NCBI GenBank assembly: GCA_001443455.1
Contig: LDXO01000007.1
Span: 51,143-115,142, forward strand
Length of the DNA: 64,000 nt
Direction of reading: 5' to 3'
Origin: Deltaproteobacteria bacterium CSP1-8
GTDB taxonomy: Bacteria > Desulfobacterota > Deferrimicrobia > Deferrimicrobiales > Deferrimicrobiaceae
The translations under genes and the position numbers were made by a program. The notes beneath the pieces are model-generated. The model saw only the letters and a program-made list of their open reading frames with translations. It made no database searches and was not told the origin of the DNA. Shown here piece by piece: positions 24,028 to 38,227 of the stretch (position 1 is the stretch's first letter; each line of letters begins with the position of its first letter).

Positions 24028-27000
24028 GGGAAACAGGGCGAGGGATCGCGGGCCGGATCGCCTCCACCTTCATCGACTCCCGGCTGACGCCTCTCATCGT
24101 CCTCGCCTCGATGTTCCTAGGCGTGGGCGCCGTGGTTCTCCTCCCCCGGGAGGAAGAACCGCAGATCATCGTGCCCATGATCGACGTGTTCGTCCAGATG
24201 CCCGGGGCGTCGGCCGGGGAGGTGGAGGAGCGGGTCACCAAGCCCATGGAGAAGCTCCTCTGGGAGATCCCGGGGGTGGAGTACATCTACTCCACCTCGG
24301 CTCCGGGCCGGTCCATGGCGATCGTCCGCTTCAAGGTGGGCGAGGACGAGGAAAAAAGCATCGTTCGCCTGAACCAGAAGATGTTCGCCAACTTCGACCT
24401 CATCCCTCCCGGGGCGAGCACGCCCCTGGTCAAGCCAAGGTCCATCGACGATGTCCCCATCCTTGCCCTCACGCTTTCCAGCGACCGGTACGACCACTAC
24501 GCCCTGCGCCGGGTGGCGGCGGAGCTTACCGACCAGATCAAGACGATTCCCGACGTCTCGGAGATCAAGGTTATCGGGGGGAGACGCCGCCAGGTCCGGG
24601 TGATTCTGGACCCGGCGCGAATGGCTGCACGCGGCATTGCTCCGGCGACCCTGGTACCGGTCCTCGAGTCCGCCAACCGGCAGCTCCAGTCGGGGAGTTT
24701 CTCCTCCGGAAACCGGGAGTTCCTGGTGGAGACCGGGGCGTTTCTGGGCACCGCCGAGGATGTAGGACGGGTAGTGGTGGGGGCCGCAGGCGCCCGGCCC
24801 GTGTATCTCCGGGACGTGGCGCGGATCGTGGACGGGCCGCAAGAACCCGCGGACTACGTCCACTTCGGCCTGGGACCGGCAGCGCAGGAGGAGACGACAG
24901 CCCCGGTGCCGGCCGTGACCCTCTCGGTCGCCAAGCGCAAAGGGACCAATGCGATCGTGATCGCCGAGAAGGTGATCGGGAAGGTGGAGGCGGTCAGGGG
25001 GAGGACGATTCCCGACGGGGTTGCGCTCACCGTCACCCGGAACTACGGCGAGACGGCGGCGGAAAAGTCGAACGAGCTTCTTCTCCACATGATGATCGCC
25101 ATCGTCTCGGTTGCGGTCCTCATCTGGTTCACGCTGGGTCTGCGGGAGTCGGGGATCGTGGCCACCGCCATCCCCGTCACGCTGGCGCTTACCCTGGCGG
25201 TGTTTTACCTCACCGGTTACACGCTCAACCGGGTGACCCTGTTCGCCCTCATCTTCTCTATCGGCATATTGGTGGACGATGCGATCGTCGTGGTGGAGAA
25301 CATCGTCCGCCACTTCCGCCTCCCCGAGAACGTGGGTCGGCCGGTCGCCGAGGTCGCCGTGAAGGCGGTGGACGAAGTGGGGAACCCCACGATTCTCGCC
25401 ACCTTCGCGGTGATCGCCGCCATCCTCCCTATGGCGTTCGTCCGCGGCCTCATGGGACCCTACATGCGCCCCATCCCCGTGGGAGCGACGGCGGCGATGC
25501 TATTCTCGCTCCTGGTGGCCTTCATCGTCACCCCCTGGGCGAGCGTCCGGCTCCTTTCCCGGGAGGGCGGGGCCCACCAGGGCGAGGAGGGGTGGACCAC
25601 GCGGCTGTACCGGAAAGCCATGGACCGGCTCCTCCACAGGCCCATCTGGCGATACGGCTTCCTGCTCGCGGTCGTCCTCCTGCTTCTGGGATCGATGTCC
25701 CTTTTCGCGGCCAAGGTCGTGAAGGTGAAGATGCTTCCCTTCGACAACAAGAGCGAGTTCCAGGTGGTCATCGACATGCCCGAAGGGACGACGCTGGAGG
25801 AGACCGCCGCGGTCACCCGGGAGATCGGCAACGCCCTTGCCTCGGTCCCGGAGGTGGTGAACTACCAGATGTACGTGGGCACCTCCTCCCCTTACAATTT
25901 CAACGGCCTGGTGCGCCACTACTTCCTGCGCAGGGGCCGAAACGAGGCGGACATCCAGGTGAACCTGGTCCCGAAAGGGGACCGGAAGGCGCAGAGCCAC
26001 GACATCGCGAAGCGCGTGCGACCTGCGGTCCAGGCCGTGGCGGCCAGGCACGGAGCGAGGGTCAAGGTAGCGGAGGTGCCCCCCGGACCGCCGGTCCTTT
26101 CGACCTTGGTGGCGGAGGTCTACGGTCCCGAGTACCGGGGGCAGATCGAGGTGGCCCGCCAGGTCCGCGAGATCCTCGAGAAGACCGAGGGGGTCGTGGA
26201 CGTGGACTGGTACGTGGAGGACGACCAGCCCAAGTACCGGTTTGCCGTGGACCAGGAGAAGGCGGCCTTGAACGGCGTGTCCGCCGAGCAGGTGGCGGTG
26301 ACCCTTCGGCTGGCCGTCGAGGGGACGGAGGTGGGGCTCCTTCACCTGCCCCGGGAGCAGGAGGATGTGCCGATCCTCCTCCGTCTTTCTCCTGCCGAGC
26401 GGTCCCGGGTGGAGGCCTTGCGGCAGATCAGGGTGGTGGGCCGCCAGGGGAACCTGGTCCCCCTGGGCGAGGTCGTCCGCGTGGAGGAGGAATCGTCGGA
26501 AAAGAGCATCCACCACAAGAACCTGATGCCCGTCGTGTACGTGACCGCCGACGTGGCGGGGAAGGTGGAGTCCCCCGTCTACGCGATCCTCACGATCAAC
26601 AAGGCGTTGGATAACCTCACGATGCCCGGCGAATACCGGATGGAACGGTACGTCGCCAGCCAGCCCGGAACGGACCAGCGATTTTCGATGAAGTGGGACG
26701 GGGAATGGCACATCACCTACGAGGTCTTCCGGGACCTGGGGCTGGCTTTTGCCGCGGTTCTCGTGCTGATCTACATCCTTGTCGTGGGGTGGTTCCAGTC
26801 GTTCAAGACGCCGATCACGATCATGGCCGCCATCCCCTTTTCCCTGGTGGGGATCATTCCCGCGCACGGGCTGATGGGAGCGTTTTTCACCGCGACGTCC
26901 ATGATCGGCTTCATCGCGGGCGCGGGGATCGTGGTGCGCAACTCGATCATCCTCGTCGATTTCGTGGAGCTTCGCCTCGCGCAGGGGATGCCGCTGGACC

Positions 27001-27218
27001 AGGCGGTCATCGACGCGGGGGCGGTCCGGTTCCGGCCGATGATGCTCACCGCGGCCGCCGTGATCGTCGGGGCGAGCGTCATCCTCTTCGACCCCATCTT
27101 CCAGGGGCTGGCGATCTCGCTGATGGCGGGGGAGGTGGCCTCCCTGCTCCTGTCCCGGATGACCGTGCCGGTGCTCTATTTCCTGAGCGGGCGCCGAAAA
27201 GTTCAGGGACGTTCTTAA
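24024..27218 (+). CDS. RND superfamily efflux permease
   Basis: A 1064-residue inner-membrane proton/drug antiporter with twelve predicted helices and two large periplasmic loops, as in AcrB. Helix 4 has the proton-relay pair in [13 protein letters not shown] (Asp418, Asp419), as in drug-type (HAE) rather than metal-type pumps. Helix 10, however, has [13 protein letters not shown] with Arg972 where AcrB has Lys940. Substrate is unknown. The last residues (KVQGRS) and the TAA stop are encoded by an R1 repeat (27196-27226), so the original C terminus may have been replaced by insertion of that element. Third gene of the sigma-54 operon. Confidence 0.92.
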   Translation: MRETGRGIAGRIASTFIDSRLTPLIVLASMFLGVGAVVLLPREEEPQIIVPMIDVFVQMPGASAGEVEERVTKPMEKLLWEIPGVEYIYSTSAPGRSMAIVRFKVGEDEEKSIVRLNQKMFANFDLIPPGASTPLVKPRSIDDVPILALTLSSDRYDHYALRRVAAELTDQIKTIPDVSEIKVIGGRRRQVRVILDPARMAARGIAPATLVPVLESANRQLQSGSFSSGNREFLVETGAFLGTAEDVGRVVVGAAGARPVYLRDVARIVDGPQEPADYVHFGLGPAAQEETTAPVPAVTLSVAKRKGTNAIVIAEKVIGKVEAVRGRTIPDGVALTVTRNYGETAAEKSNELLLHMMIAIVSVAVLIWFTLGLRESGIVATAIPVTLALTLAVFYLTGYTLNRVTLFALIFSIGILVDDAIVVVENIVRHFRLPENVGRPVAEVAVKAVDEVGNPTILATFAVIAAILPMAFVRGLMGPYMRPIPVGATAAMLFSLLVAFIVTPWASVRLLSREGGAHQGEEGWTTRLYRKAMDRLLHRPIWRYGFLLAVVLLLLGSMSLFAAKVVKVKMLPFDNKSEFQVVIDMPEGTTLEETAAVTREIGNALASVPEVVNYQMYVGTSSPYNFNGLVRHYFLRRGRNEADIQVNLVPKGDRKAQSHDIAKRVRPAVQAVAARHGARVKVAEVPPGPPVLSTLVAEVYGPEYRGQIEVARQVREILEKTEGVVDVDWYVEDDQPKYRFAVDQEKAALNGVSAEQVAVTLRLAVEGTEVGLLHLPREQEDVPILLRLSPAERSRVEALRQIRVVGRQGNLVPLGEVVRVEEESSEKSIHHKNLMPVVYVTADVAGKVESPVYAILTINKALDNLTMPGEYRMERYVASQPGTDQRFSMKWDGEWHITYEVFRDLGLAFAAVLVLIYILVVGWFQSFKTPITIMAAIPFSLVGIIPAHGLMGAFFTATSMIGFIAGAGIVVRNSIILVDFVELRLAQGMPLDQAVIDAGAVRFRPMMLTAAAVIVGASVILFDPIFQGLAISLMAGEVASLLLSRMTVPVLYFLSGRRKVQGRS

Positions 27219-27265
27219 AACTTTTCATGCCCGCGACTCGCCCGTCCGCCGGGAGCGGCTTCGCT
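27196..27265. repeat. R1 element supplying the stop of the RND permease gene
   Basis: GAAAAGTT (27196-27203) and AACTTTTC (27219-27226) enclose the same AGGGACGTTCTTAA core as at 3198; the TAA at 27216-27218 is the gene's stop codon. Similarity with the priA copy continues to about 27262 (GCCGGGAGCGGCT). Confidence 0.8.
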
Positions 27266-27358
27266 GACCGGACCCCCCTCCCGGGCACGCCTTGCCGCGA
27301 ACGCCCGGATTCCTGCAGGCGTACGCCATCGTCCGGCCCTGCCCGTTTTCTTGTCGGG

Positions 27359-28045
27359 CTACTTCCCGGCCGGGGGCGGAGGGAGTTTCTTCAAATTTTC
27401 CAGTTGAGTGGTCGCGGTCTTGACGGACTTGGCGGCCTCGTCGTGGGCGGGGTCGTAGGCCAGAATCTGCCGCCAGGTGGCGATGGCCGCCTCGAGCCGC
27501 CCCTGCCGGTAGTCGGCCAGCCCCTTCTCCATGAGGTTCTCCGACAGCTTGTCGATGCTTCCCTTCAGGTCCGTCTTCGAATAGGGGAGGCTTTTTCCTT
27601 TGAGCGCGGGGTGGGAGAGGAACCTGAGCGTCGCCGTCCACCGCTTCCCGGCTTCCTCGGGCCTTCCCTGGCGCAGCGCCTCATCACCGTTTTTCTTGAG
27701 CCCCTCCAGGGCGTTCGTGAAGTTCTCCTCCACGCCGGGGTGCCCCGGCATCTCCTTCCACACGGCCGAGAACAGCTCCATGGTTCGCTCGAATTTTCCC
27801 TCCTCCATCATGGAAAGGGCCTCGACGTAATTGTTGTCGGCGGACGAGGGAGGAGAGACGGTGCGGGGGGGCGGGACGGCCGGTCGAGGTGCCTCGCGGG
27901 GAGGCGTCTCGGCAGGGCGGGGAGTCTCGCCGGGTGGTTGGACGGCCGGTGGGGGTGCCTCGCGGGGCGGCGGGACCATTCTGGCGGCGCAACCGTCGAC
28001 CAGCAATATGCCCAGGACGGCGATCACGGAACGAATGGGGGCCAT
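27359..28045 (-). CDS. TPR-containing lipoprotein
   Basis: A 228-residue lipoprotein; the signal peptide ends with LLVDGC (lipobox). A proline-rich linker follows (about residues 25-70), then tetratricopeptide-like helices: YVEALSMMEEGKFERTMEL, and near the end GLADYRQGRLEAAIATWRQI with the next line ILAYDPAHDEAAK, a canonical TPR. Starts at ATG 28045, overlapping the TGA of the HD-GYP gene (TGATG), so the two are translationally coupled. It may act as a scaffold or envelope partner of that regulator; the coupling is the only evidence. Confidence 0.82.
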   Translation of the reverse strand: MAPIRSVIAVLGILLVDGCAARMVPPPREAPPPAVQPPGETPRPAETPPREAPRPAVPPPRTVSPPSSADNNYVEALSMMEEGKFERTMELFSAVWKEMPGHPGVEENFTNALEGLKKNGDEALRQGRPEEAGKRWTATLRFLSHPALKGKSLPYSKTDLKGSIDKLSENLMEKGLADYRQGRLEAAIATWRQILAYDPAHDEAAKSVKTATTQLENLKKLPPPPAGK

Positions 28046-29496
28046 CAAAGGGCCATTCCCCTCTTGCTGGCAGTGTCGGTGTCCACCGCTTCCATCGGGG
28101 GCATATCCCGCACCATCCGGACGAAGGCATCCGCCAGTTCGGGAGAGAACTGGGTGCCGCGGAACCGGATGATCTCCTCGAGCGCCTTTCCGCTCGTCAA
28201 CGCCTTCCGGTAAGGGCGAGACGTCGTCATGGCGTCGAATGCGTCGGCGAGCGCGATGATCTGCGCGTGGATCGGGATTTCCGAATCCTTCCTTCTTTCC
28301 GGATATCCCGTTCCGTTATACCACTCGTGGTGATATCGCACCGCCGGGATGTACCGGTGGAGGGAAGGGGCCATCCGAAGGATGTCCGCCCCGTCGTCCG
28401 GGTGCCTCTGCATCAACCCGATCTCTTTGGGGTCGAGCCTCTTCTCCTTGAGGAGGATTTCATCCGGTGTGCGGATCTTCCCGACGTCGTGGAAGAGGCA
28501 CGCCTTCTCGAGGTGTTCGATCTCCTCCATATCGAACCCGAGCCGCCTTCCGAGTTCGCACGAAAGGAACGCCACCCGCGTGGAATGCCCAAGCGTATAG
28601 GGGTCGCGGGCATCGATCGACGCGGCGAGTACCCGCACGGTGGCGATGTACGATTCCTCGAGGTCCTTCGCGTACCGGCTGAGCCGGTTCTTCTGGGAGA
28701 GGATCGTCTCCGCCATCCGGTTGAAGTTCATGGTCAACTCCCCCAGTTCGTCCCCCGAGCGGAGGGGGATCGGGTGAAACGGCGCGCCGCTGGCGAGTTC
28801 GTTGACCCCCGAGGAGAGCTTCTTCACGGGGGTGGTGATGAAGGAGGCGATCGCAAAGGTGCCCAGGAGGGCGATCCCCAGGAACACTGCGGCGGCGACG
28901 GCGATCGACTTCCGGATGTCTTTTTGCGCGGCCAGGACGCTGTCCCGGGAGATGCCCAGCGATACGGTGCCGACGCGCTTTCCCGCGAAGAAGATCGGCG
29001 TGGTGAATTCGATCAGTTCTTTGCCCTGGCGCACCACTTCGTAAGCCTGGGTTTCCAGGAACGTCGCCAGCGCCTTCACCCGGATCGAAGCGGCGTGCTT
29101 CTTTCCTCGCTCTTCAATCAGGTTGTGCGCCAGGACCATTTCCTCGGTGTCCCGGATGGAGAGGTATTCGATATCGCCGGCGCTGTTCTTCGTTTCCGCA
29201 GCGAGGCTGTCCATGGCCAACCGGTCGCCCGAGAGAATCGAATACCCCGACGAAAGGGCCACCACGCGGGAGATGGCCACCCCGCGCTGCAGCAAATCTT
29301 CGTAGATAGCGCCTTCCGTGATTCGGGTCACCGTCTCCGCGATCAGGATGACCAGCAGAAAGACGAGCGGGAGCAGGAACGCGACGAGCTTCATGCGGAT
29401 TCCCGGAGAGAAACGCCGCCGTTTCCCGGTGGCCGGGGAGGGGCTTTCCGTGGTTTTCATGATTGGTTGATTATATAGGATTGCAGCCATTTCCAT
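28045..29496 (-). CDS. Membrane HD-GYP protein with HAMP domain (predicted cyclic-di-GMP phosphodiesterase)
   Basis: A 483-residue sensor. A first membrane helix (about residues 34-53), a periplasmic sensor part, a second helix (about 190-212) and HAMP are followed by the HD-GYP domain with HSTRVAFLSCELG, HDVGKI and the diagnostic HHEWYNGTGYP, so catalytic residues appear intact. ATG 29496 has GGAAGG seven bases upstream; ATG 29460, only nine bases after a TATAAT, is an alternative leaderless start. It is coupled to the TPR lipoprotein downstream and divergent from the VOC gene. Confidence 0.9.
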   Translation of the reverse strand: MEMAAILYNQPIMKTTESPSPATGKRRRFSPGIRMKLVAFLLPLVFLLVILIAETVTRITEGAIYEDLLQRGVAISRVVALSSGYSILSGDRLAMDSLAAETKNSAGDIEYLSIRDTEEMVLAHNLIEERGKKHAASIRVKALATFLETQAYEVVRQGKELIEFTTPIFFAGKRVGTVSLGISRDSVLAAQKDIRKSIAVAAAVFLGIALLGTFAIASFITTPVKKLSSGVNELASGAPFHPIPLRSGDELGELTMNFNRMAETILSQKNRLSRYAKDLEESYIATVRVLAASIDARDPYTLGHSTRVAFLSCELGRRLGFDMEEIEHLEKACLFHDVGKIRTPDEILLKEKRLDPKEIGLMQRHPDDGADILRMAPSLHRYIPAVRYHHEWYNGTGYPERRKDSEIPIHAQIIALADAFDAMTTSRPYRKALTSGKALEEIIRFRGTQFSPELADAFVRMVRDMPPMEAVDTDTASKRGMAL

Positions 29497-29570
29497 AAGC
29501 GGACCTTCCGCGCATCCGCCCCGCCCCTCCGGGAATCTAAATGCCCTACCATGGAAGGAGGGGTTTTGTC

Positions 29571-30074
29571 GTGCCGGAGACCGCTGTAAGGAAGAGCGAG
29601 GAGACGGTTCGCCCGAGAGGCTGGGGTCATGCCGTGCTGAAGGTCCGCGAACTCCTCCGGTCGGAACTTTTTTATACGGAAGTGATCGGGTTCCGGGTCG
29701 TAGGCCGCCGCACGGGGATGACTTTCCTTTCCCTCGGGGGGCAGCACCACGACCTGGCCCTGTACGAGGCGGGCCCGCGCGCCCAGATGCCGGGCGCCGG
29801 CAACCTGGGGGTGGTCCATCTGGCGTTCGCCATGGAGGATGAAAGCGCCCTCCGCCGATTCTACGCCTTCCTCAAGGGAAAAGTGGAGATCCTGGGCGCC
29901 GTGGACCACATCGTCTCCAGAAGTTTCTACATCTCCGACCCGGACGGGTACATCCTCGAGTTTTACGCCAGCGCCCCGATGGAGGAATGGTCCGATCTGC
30001 CCAACCCGTTCGACCGGGACCGGCCGTACAATCCCGGCGTCATCGGCTCCCGGGAAGACGCGGATTTCCCCTAA
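29571..30074 (+). CDS. VOC family metalloprotein (glyoxalase/extradiol dioxygenase fold)
   Basis: A 167-residue single-domain-pair protein. The three metal ligands of the vicinal oxygen chelate fold can be placed: His20 (GHAVLKV), His83 (VVHLAF) and Glu130 (DGYILEFY). Layout and the SDPDGYILEFY ending are closest to catechol-2,3-dioxygenase-like proteins. The GTG at 29571 with AAGGAGGGG seven bases upstream is preferred to the ATG at 29541. The substrate is unknown; it stands alone. Confidence 0.85.
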   Translation: MPETAVRKSEETVRPRGWGHAVLKVRELLRSELFYTEVIGFRVVGRRTGMTFLSLGGQHHDLALYEAGPRAQMPGAGNLGVVHLAFAMEDESALRRFYAFLKGKVEILGAVDHIVSRSFYISDPDGYILEFYASAPMEEWSDLPNPFDRDRPYNPGVIGSREDADFP

Positions 30075-30230
30075 AGCGCACCGGTCGCTCTTCCGATAAG
30101 GATTCCGTATCGGGGATGGTCGGGCCGGTGGCGGCGTATCGGCGGAAGGGGAATATCTCCCATAGTCGGCCGTCCCATGGGGGAATAGGAGTTACCAACA
30201 GGTCGCGGTCAGGTCCGCGAGGAGGTGGGG

Positions 30231-30764
30231 ATGAGCAAGCGGAAGATGGCAGGACGGATCGTTTGCGTGACATTTGCACTGCTGTTCGCGGTCTTCGCGG
30301 CGGGCACCGCCTTTTCCGAGGTGAACGTCAGCATCAACGTCGGCCCTCCCGCCGTGGTGGTCGCAGGACCGCCGGAGATGATCGTGGTCCCCCGGACCAT
30401 GGTCTATTTCGCCCCCGGTGTGGGGGTGGATCTCTTCTTCCACGCAGGGTACTGGTGGACGCCGAAGGAGGAGAGGTGGTTCCGGGCCAGGTCGTACAAC
30501 GGCCCCTGGGTGATCGTCGGTCCCCGGGCCGTACCGGTGGAGATCGTCCGGGTTCCCAGGGACTATCGGAAGGTCTACGCTCACGAGCACCGCATCCCTT
30601 ACGGCCAGCTGAAGAAGCATCACAAACTCCGGGACCGGGACCGGAAGGCACGGCGGGGCGAATGGAAGGAATGGAAGGAGGATCGTAAGGGGCACCGCGA
30701 GGGAAACGGCAAGGGAAACGGCAAGGGATACGGCAAGGATCACCGCAAGGGCAACGGAAGATAG
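30231..30764 (+). CDS. Secreted basic protein of unknown function
   Basis: A 177-residue protein with a clear signal peptide (about residues 1-30, ending TAFSEVN). The mature part begins with a Pro/Val-rich strand (INVGPPAVVVAGPPE), then a Tyr/Trp-rich motif (GYWWTPKEERWFRARSYNGPW) and a long Lys/Arg/Gly tail with GKGNGKGYGKDH-type repeats. The YWW...ARSYNGPW motif is known to me from uncharacterised Geobacter-type exported proteins. GAGGAGG sits five bases before the ATG. The tail could bind nucleic acid or polyanions, but that is speculation. Confidence 0.8.
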   Translation: MSKRKMAGRIVCVTFALLFAVFAAGTAFSEVNVSINVGPPAVVVAGPPEMIVVPRTMVYFAPGVGVDLFFHAGYWWTPKEERWFRARSYNGPWVIVGPRAVPVEIVRVPRDYRKVYAHEHRIPYGQLKKHHKLRDRDRKARRGEWKEWKEDRKGHREGNGKGNGKGYGKDHRKGNGR

Positions 30765-30805
30765 GGAGCCCGCGAGCGGGTCAGCCGGTGTCCTGCCCGG
30801 GCTTC

Positions 30806-32017
30806 TTACGAGAGCAGAGCCAGGATCTCGTTCGACACGAAGAACAGGTTGGCCGGTAACCGGAGGCGGGTGCCGGCCCGGAGAAGCCTGCCGGTCCGGG
30901 TCAGGACGGCAACGGCGTCCCGCAGGGGGTCCGGCGGGGCGCCGATCCTTTTTTCGATCTCCTCCAGGTCCACTCCGTCGGTCATGCGCAGCCCGAAGAT
31001 GAGCGATTCCTTCCAGGCGTCGCTGGAATCGCACACTCGGACCTCCGCAAAGGGGAGGCGGCCCTCCCGGATCCCCTTCCCGTATTCCGCGAGGGAGGGC
31101 GTGTTCGCCGTCCGCAATCCGTAGAAAGCCGTTCCCGGGGGGAAGAGCAGGCCGTGCGCGGAGGGACCCAGGCCCAGGGTTCCTTCCCTGCGCCAGTATT
31201 TACGGTTGTGCCGGGATTCGGATCCGGGGCGGGCGAAGTTCGAGATCTCGTACTGCCGGTAGCCCGCGCCCGACAGGACCGTCCGCGCTGTTTCGTACAT
31301 CCGCGCCACCTCCTCGTCGGGGGGCATGGCAAGCTCCCCCCGTCCGATCGCCGCGTGGAGCGGTGTGCCCGGCTCCGGGGCGAGGGCGTAGGCCGAGACG
31401 TGGGCCGGGAGGAAGGTGATCGTCCTGTCCAGGTCTGCCTCCCAATCTTCCGTTCTCTGCCCAGGGATCCCGAAGATGAGGTCGATCCCGAGGGAGTGAA
31501 AACCGGCCGAACGGGCGTCACGGTACGTCCTGTGCACTTCCTCCACGCCGTGGATCCGGCCCAGGGTCCGGAGGGTGGCGGGGGTAAAGGACTGCACCCC
31601 GATGCTGACGCGGGTAAAGCCCCCTTCCCGCATCGTCCGCAGCCCCTCCGCGGTGACGGTTCCCGGGTTCGCTTCGGCCGTGATCTCGGCGTCGGGTTCG
31701 ACCGGGAAGCGTTCCCGGGTCGCGGAGAGGAGCCCGCACAGGGCCTCCGGGGGGAAGACGGTGGGGGTTCCGCCCCCGAAGTAGACGGTATCGGCCGTCG
31801 CCGCCGCATCCTCCGGAAACCGGTTCCGGACCATATCCATCTCCCTCATGAGGAGACCGCGGAACTCCGTCATGGCGGGCGAGGAGGCGGCAACCGAGTA
31901 GAAGTCGCAGTAGGAGCACTTCCTCGCGCAGAACGGTATGTGCAGGTAGATTCCCCTCACCCCTTCATTCTCCCCCGGAAAGGGAAGGTCGACAACGGTC
32001 GTACCATCGACTGGCAT
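30806..32017 (-). CDS. hemW: HemW-like radical SAM protein (coproporphyrinogen III oxidase-like)
   Basis: The radical SAM cluster motif [10 protein letters not shown] is near residue 30, followed by [24 protein letters not shown] and DLIFGIPGQ, and the C-terminal HemW domain ([25 protein letters not shown]). HemW is a haem chaperone; it lacks the extra Cys of true HemN next to the cluster. The first 20 residues before GIYLHIPFC are weakly supported; an internal GTG around 31960 is a possible shorter start. The gene runs opposite to its left neighbour. Confidence 0.9.
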   Translation of the reverse strand: MPVDGTTVVDLPFPGENEGVRGIYLHIPFCARKCSYCDFYSVAASSPAMTEFRGLLMREMDMVRNRFPEDAAATADTVYFGGGTPTVFPPEALCGLLSATRERFPVEPDAEITAEANPGTVTAEGLRTMREGGFTRVSIGVQSFTPATLRTLGRIHGVEEVHRTYRDARSAGFHSLGIDLIFGIPGQRTEDWEADLDRTITFLPAHVSAYALAPEPGTPLHAAIGRGELAMPPDEEVARMYETARTVLSGAGYRQYEISNFARPGSESRHNRKYWRREGTLGLGPSAHGLLFPPGTAFYGLRTANTPSLAEYGKGIREGRLPFAEVRVCDSSDAWKESLIFGLRMTDGVDLEEIEKRIGAPPDPLRDAVAVLTRTGRLLRAGTRLRLPANLFFVSNEILALLS

Positions 32018-32478
32018 GGCAGGGGCCGTTGGTCACGGGAGCGCACGCCCTGCCGGAACCGAACCCGGCTAAGTACACCGCTTCATAATTATGGCAACGT
32101 ATCCGTGCGTGCCCCCCGGTGCCAAGGGGCGCAGCGGGGGATTCCTCGAAGCGGCCTGTGGAGCGAATGGGCGGGGACACTCCTCTCCCGTATCCCGGAG
32201 ATGAATCAGGAATGTCCCCGGCGAGCGGAACGGCAGCGAGCGGTCGCAGGTCGCGAGCGAAGCGGAGAGGAAGCCGCCCGCGAAAGCACCTGGCGCCGGG
32301 AGGGGAAACGCCTCCGGGCGTCGGCCCGATACGAGACCGTAATTACAAGACGCAGCACTAAGCTCCTCCGTTCCGGTCATGCACCCCGCGTACCCGTAAC
32401 GACCGTTCCCCGCTCGTCAAAAACGTTTGCCCGCATCCGGTTTTTCGCCCTCCACGACCGACTCCGGGGCCCGTTACC
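32018..32478. repeat. Intergenic repeat block: R6 motif, R3 copy interrupted by an R2b palindrome
   Basis: GGCAACGTATCC (about 32093-32104, R6) recurs at 63785. R3 follows in forward orientation (32113-32298) and is recognised by GAAGCGGCCTGTGGAGCGA, then GCGAGCGGAACGGCAGCGAG. Between those two halves sits a 47-base palindromic element, R2b (32173-32219), with arms GGGGACACTCCT / AGGAATGTCCCC; other R3 copies lack it there, so R2b appears inserted into R3. I see no gene in this stretch. Confidence 0.75.
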
Positions 32479-32479
32479 C

Positions 32480-32508
32480 TTGACAGGCAGGTTGCCTTTG
32501 GGTAATGT
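32480..32508 (+). promoter_or_regulatory. Sigma-70 promoter of the beta-oxidation operon
   Basis: TTGACA (32480-32485), a 17-base spacer, and TAATGT (32503-32508) lie about 70 bases before the ATG of the fadN-like gene on the same strand. Confidence 0.65.
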
Positions 32509-32578
32509 TGATCGTGTCACTGAATCACCATTCATTTTTCTTCGCAGCGAATCGCTTTTCCATCCGGGAGGTGGGTAT

Positions 32579-37701
<5,123 letters not shown>

Positions 37702-37717
37702 TCGCACGGGGAAAAAA

Positions 37718-37747
37718 AGCCCGGAGGGGGTTTTCTCCCTCCGGGCT
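37718..37747 (-). terminator. Rho-independent terminator reading on the minus strand
   Basis: AGCCCGGAGGG (37718-37728) and CCCTCCGGGCT (37737-37747) form an 11-bp perfect stem with an 8-base loop. On the minus strand it is followed by seven Ts; on the plus strand, where metY ends 17 bases earlier, no T-tract follows. It should therefore work best against leftward transcription, and only as a simple hairpin for metY. Confidence 0.6.
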
Positions 37748-37910
37748 CCCGGGAATCTGCGTTCTTCCTGCACCCGCTTAAACAGGTCCCACTTGAAGCC
37801 TTAAGGGACGAATCCGGGCCGGAGCGAAACATCGTCGCATCCGACCGCATCGAAACAGTCAGGGACAAGTCGTTGGACAAGAACCGGAAGATCAGACAAG
37901 GAGGTGTCCG

Positions 37911-38093
37911 ATGGCGAAGGTGCTGAGTTGCCGGGACGCAGGCGTAGACTGCGATTTCACGGCACGAGGGGAAACCGTGGAGGAAATTCTCAAGCAATGC
38001 GTGGACCACGGCAGGGAGGCCCACGGCATGAAGGAGATCCCGAAGGACCTGGAGATGAAGATCCGTTCGCTCATCCGCGAAGAGGCGGCCTGA
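37911..38093 (+). CDS. DUF1059 domain small protein
   Basis: A 60-residue protein with the DUF1059 features: two cysteines in LSCRDAGVDCDFTARG, then EEILKQCVDHGREAHGMKE. An excellent ribosome site (AAGGAGGTG) lies six bases before the ATG, and a strong terminator follows at 38122, so it is a one-gene transcript. Function is unknown; the Cys residues could bind a metal. Confidence 0.88.
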   Translation: MAKVLSCRDAGVDCDFTARGETVEEILKQCVDHGREAHGMKEIPKDLEMKIRSLIREEAA

Positions 38094-38121
38094 ACGCGAA
38101 TCGCTTTCCCACGGATCGGTT

Positions 38122-38156
38122 CCGGCCGGGGAGCCCCTTCCCGGCCGGTTTTTTTT
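38122..38156 (+). terminator. Rho-independent terminator after the DUF1059 gene
   Basis: CCGGCCGGG (38122-38130) pairs perfectly with CCCGGCCGG (38140-38148), followed by eight Ts (38149-38156). Confidence 0.9.
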
Positions 38157-38214
38157 CTTTCCCGCCGGCGGGGAGCCGCGGATGAACTGATCCGGGGGAC
38201 CCTGCTGTTTCTGA

Positions 38215-38220
38215 TATACT
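38215..38220 (+). promoter_or_regulatory. -10 element TATACT directly before the activator start
   Basis: TATACT ends seven bases before the ATG at 38228, so transcription would begin at or next to the start codon. No ribosome site is visible between them. This fits a leaderless message. Confidence 0.45.
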
Positions 38221-38227
38221 TTGTGGC

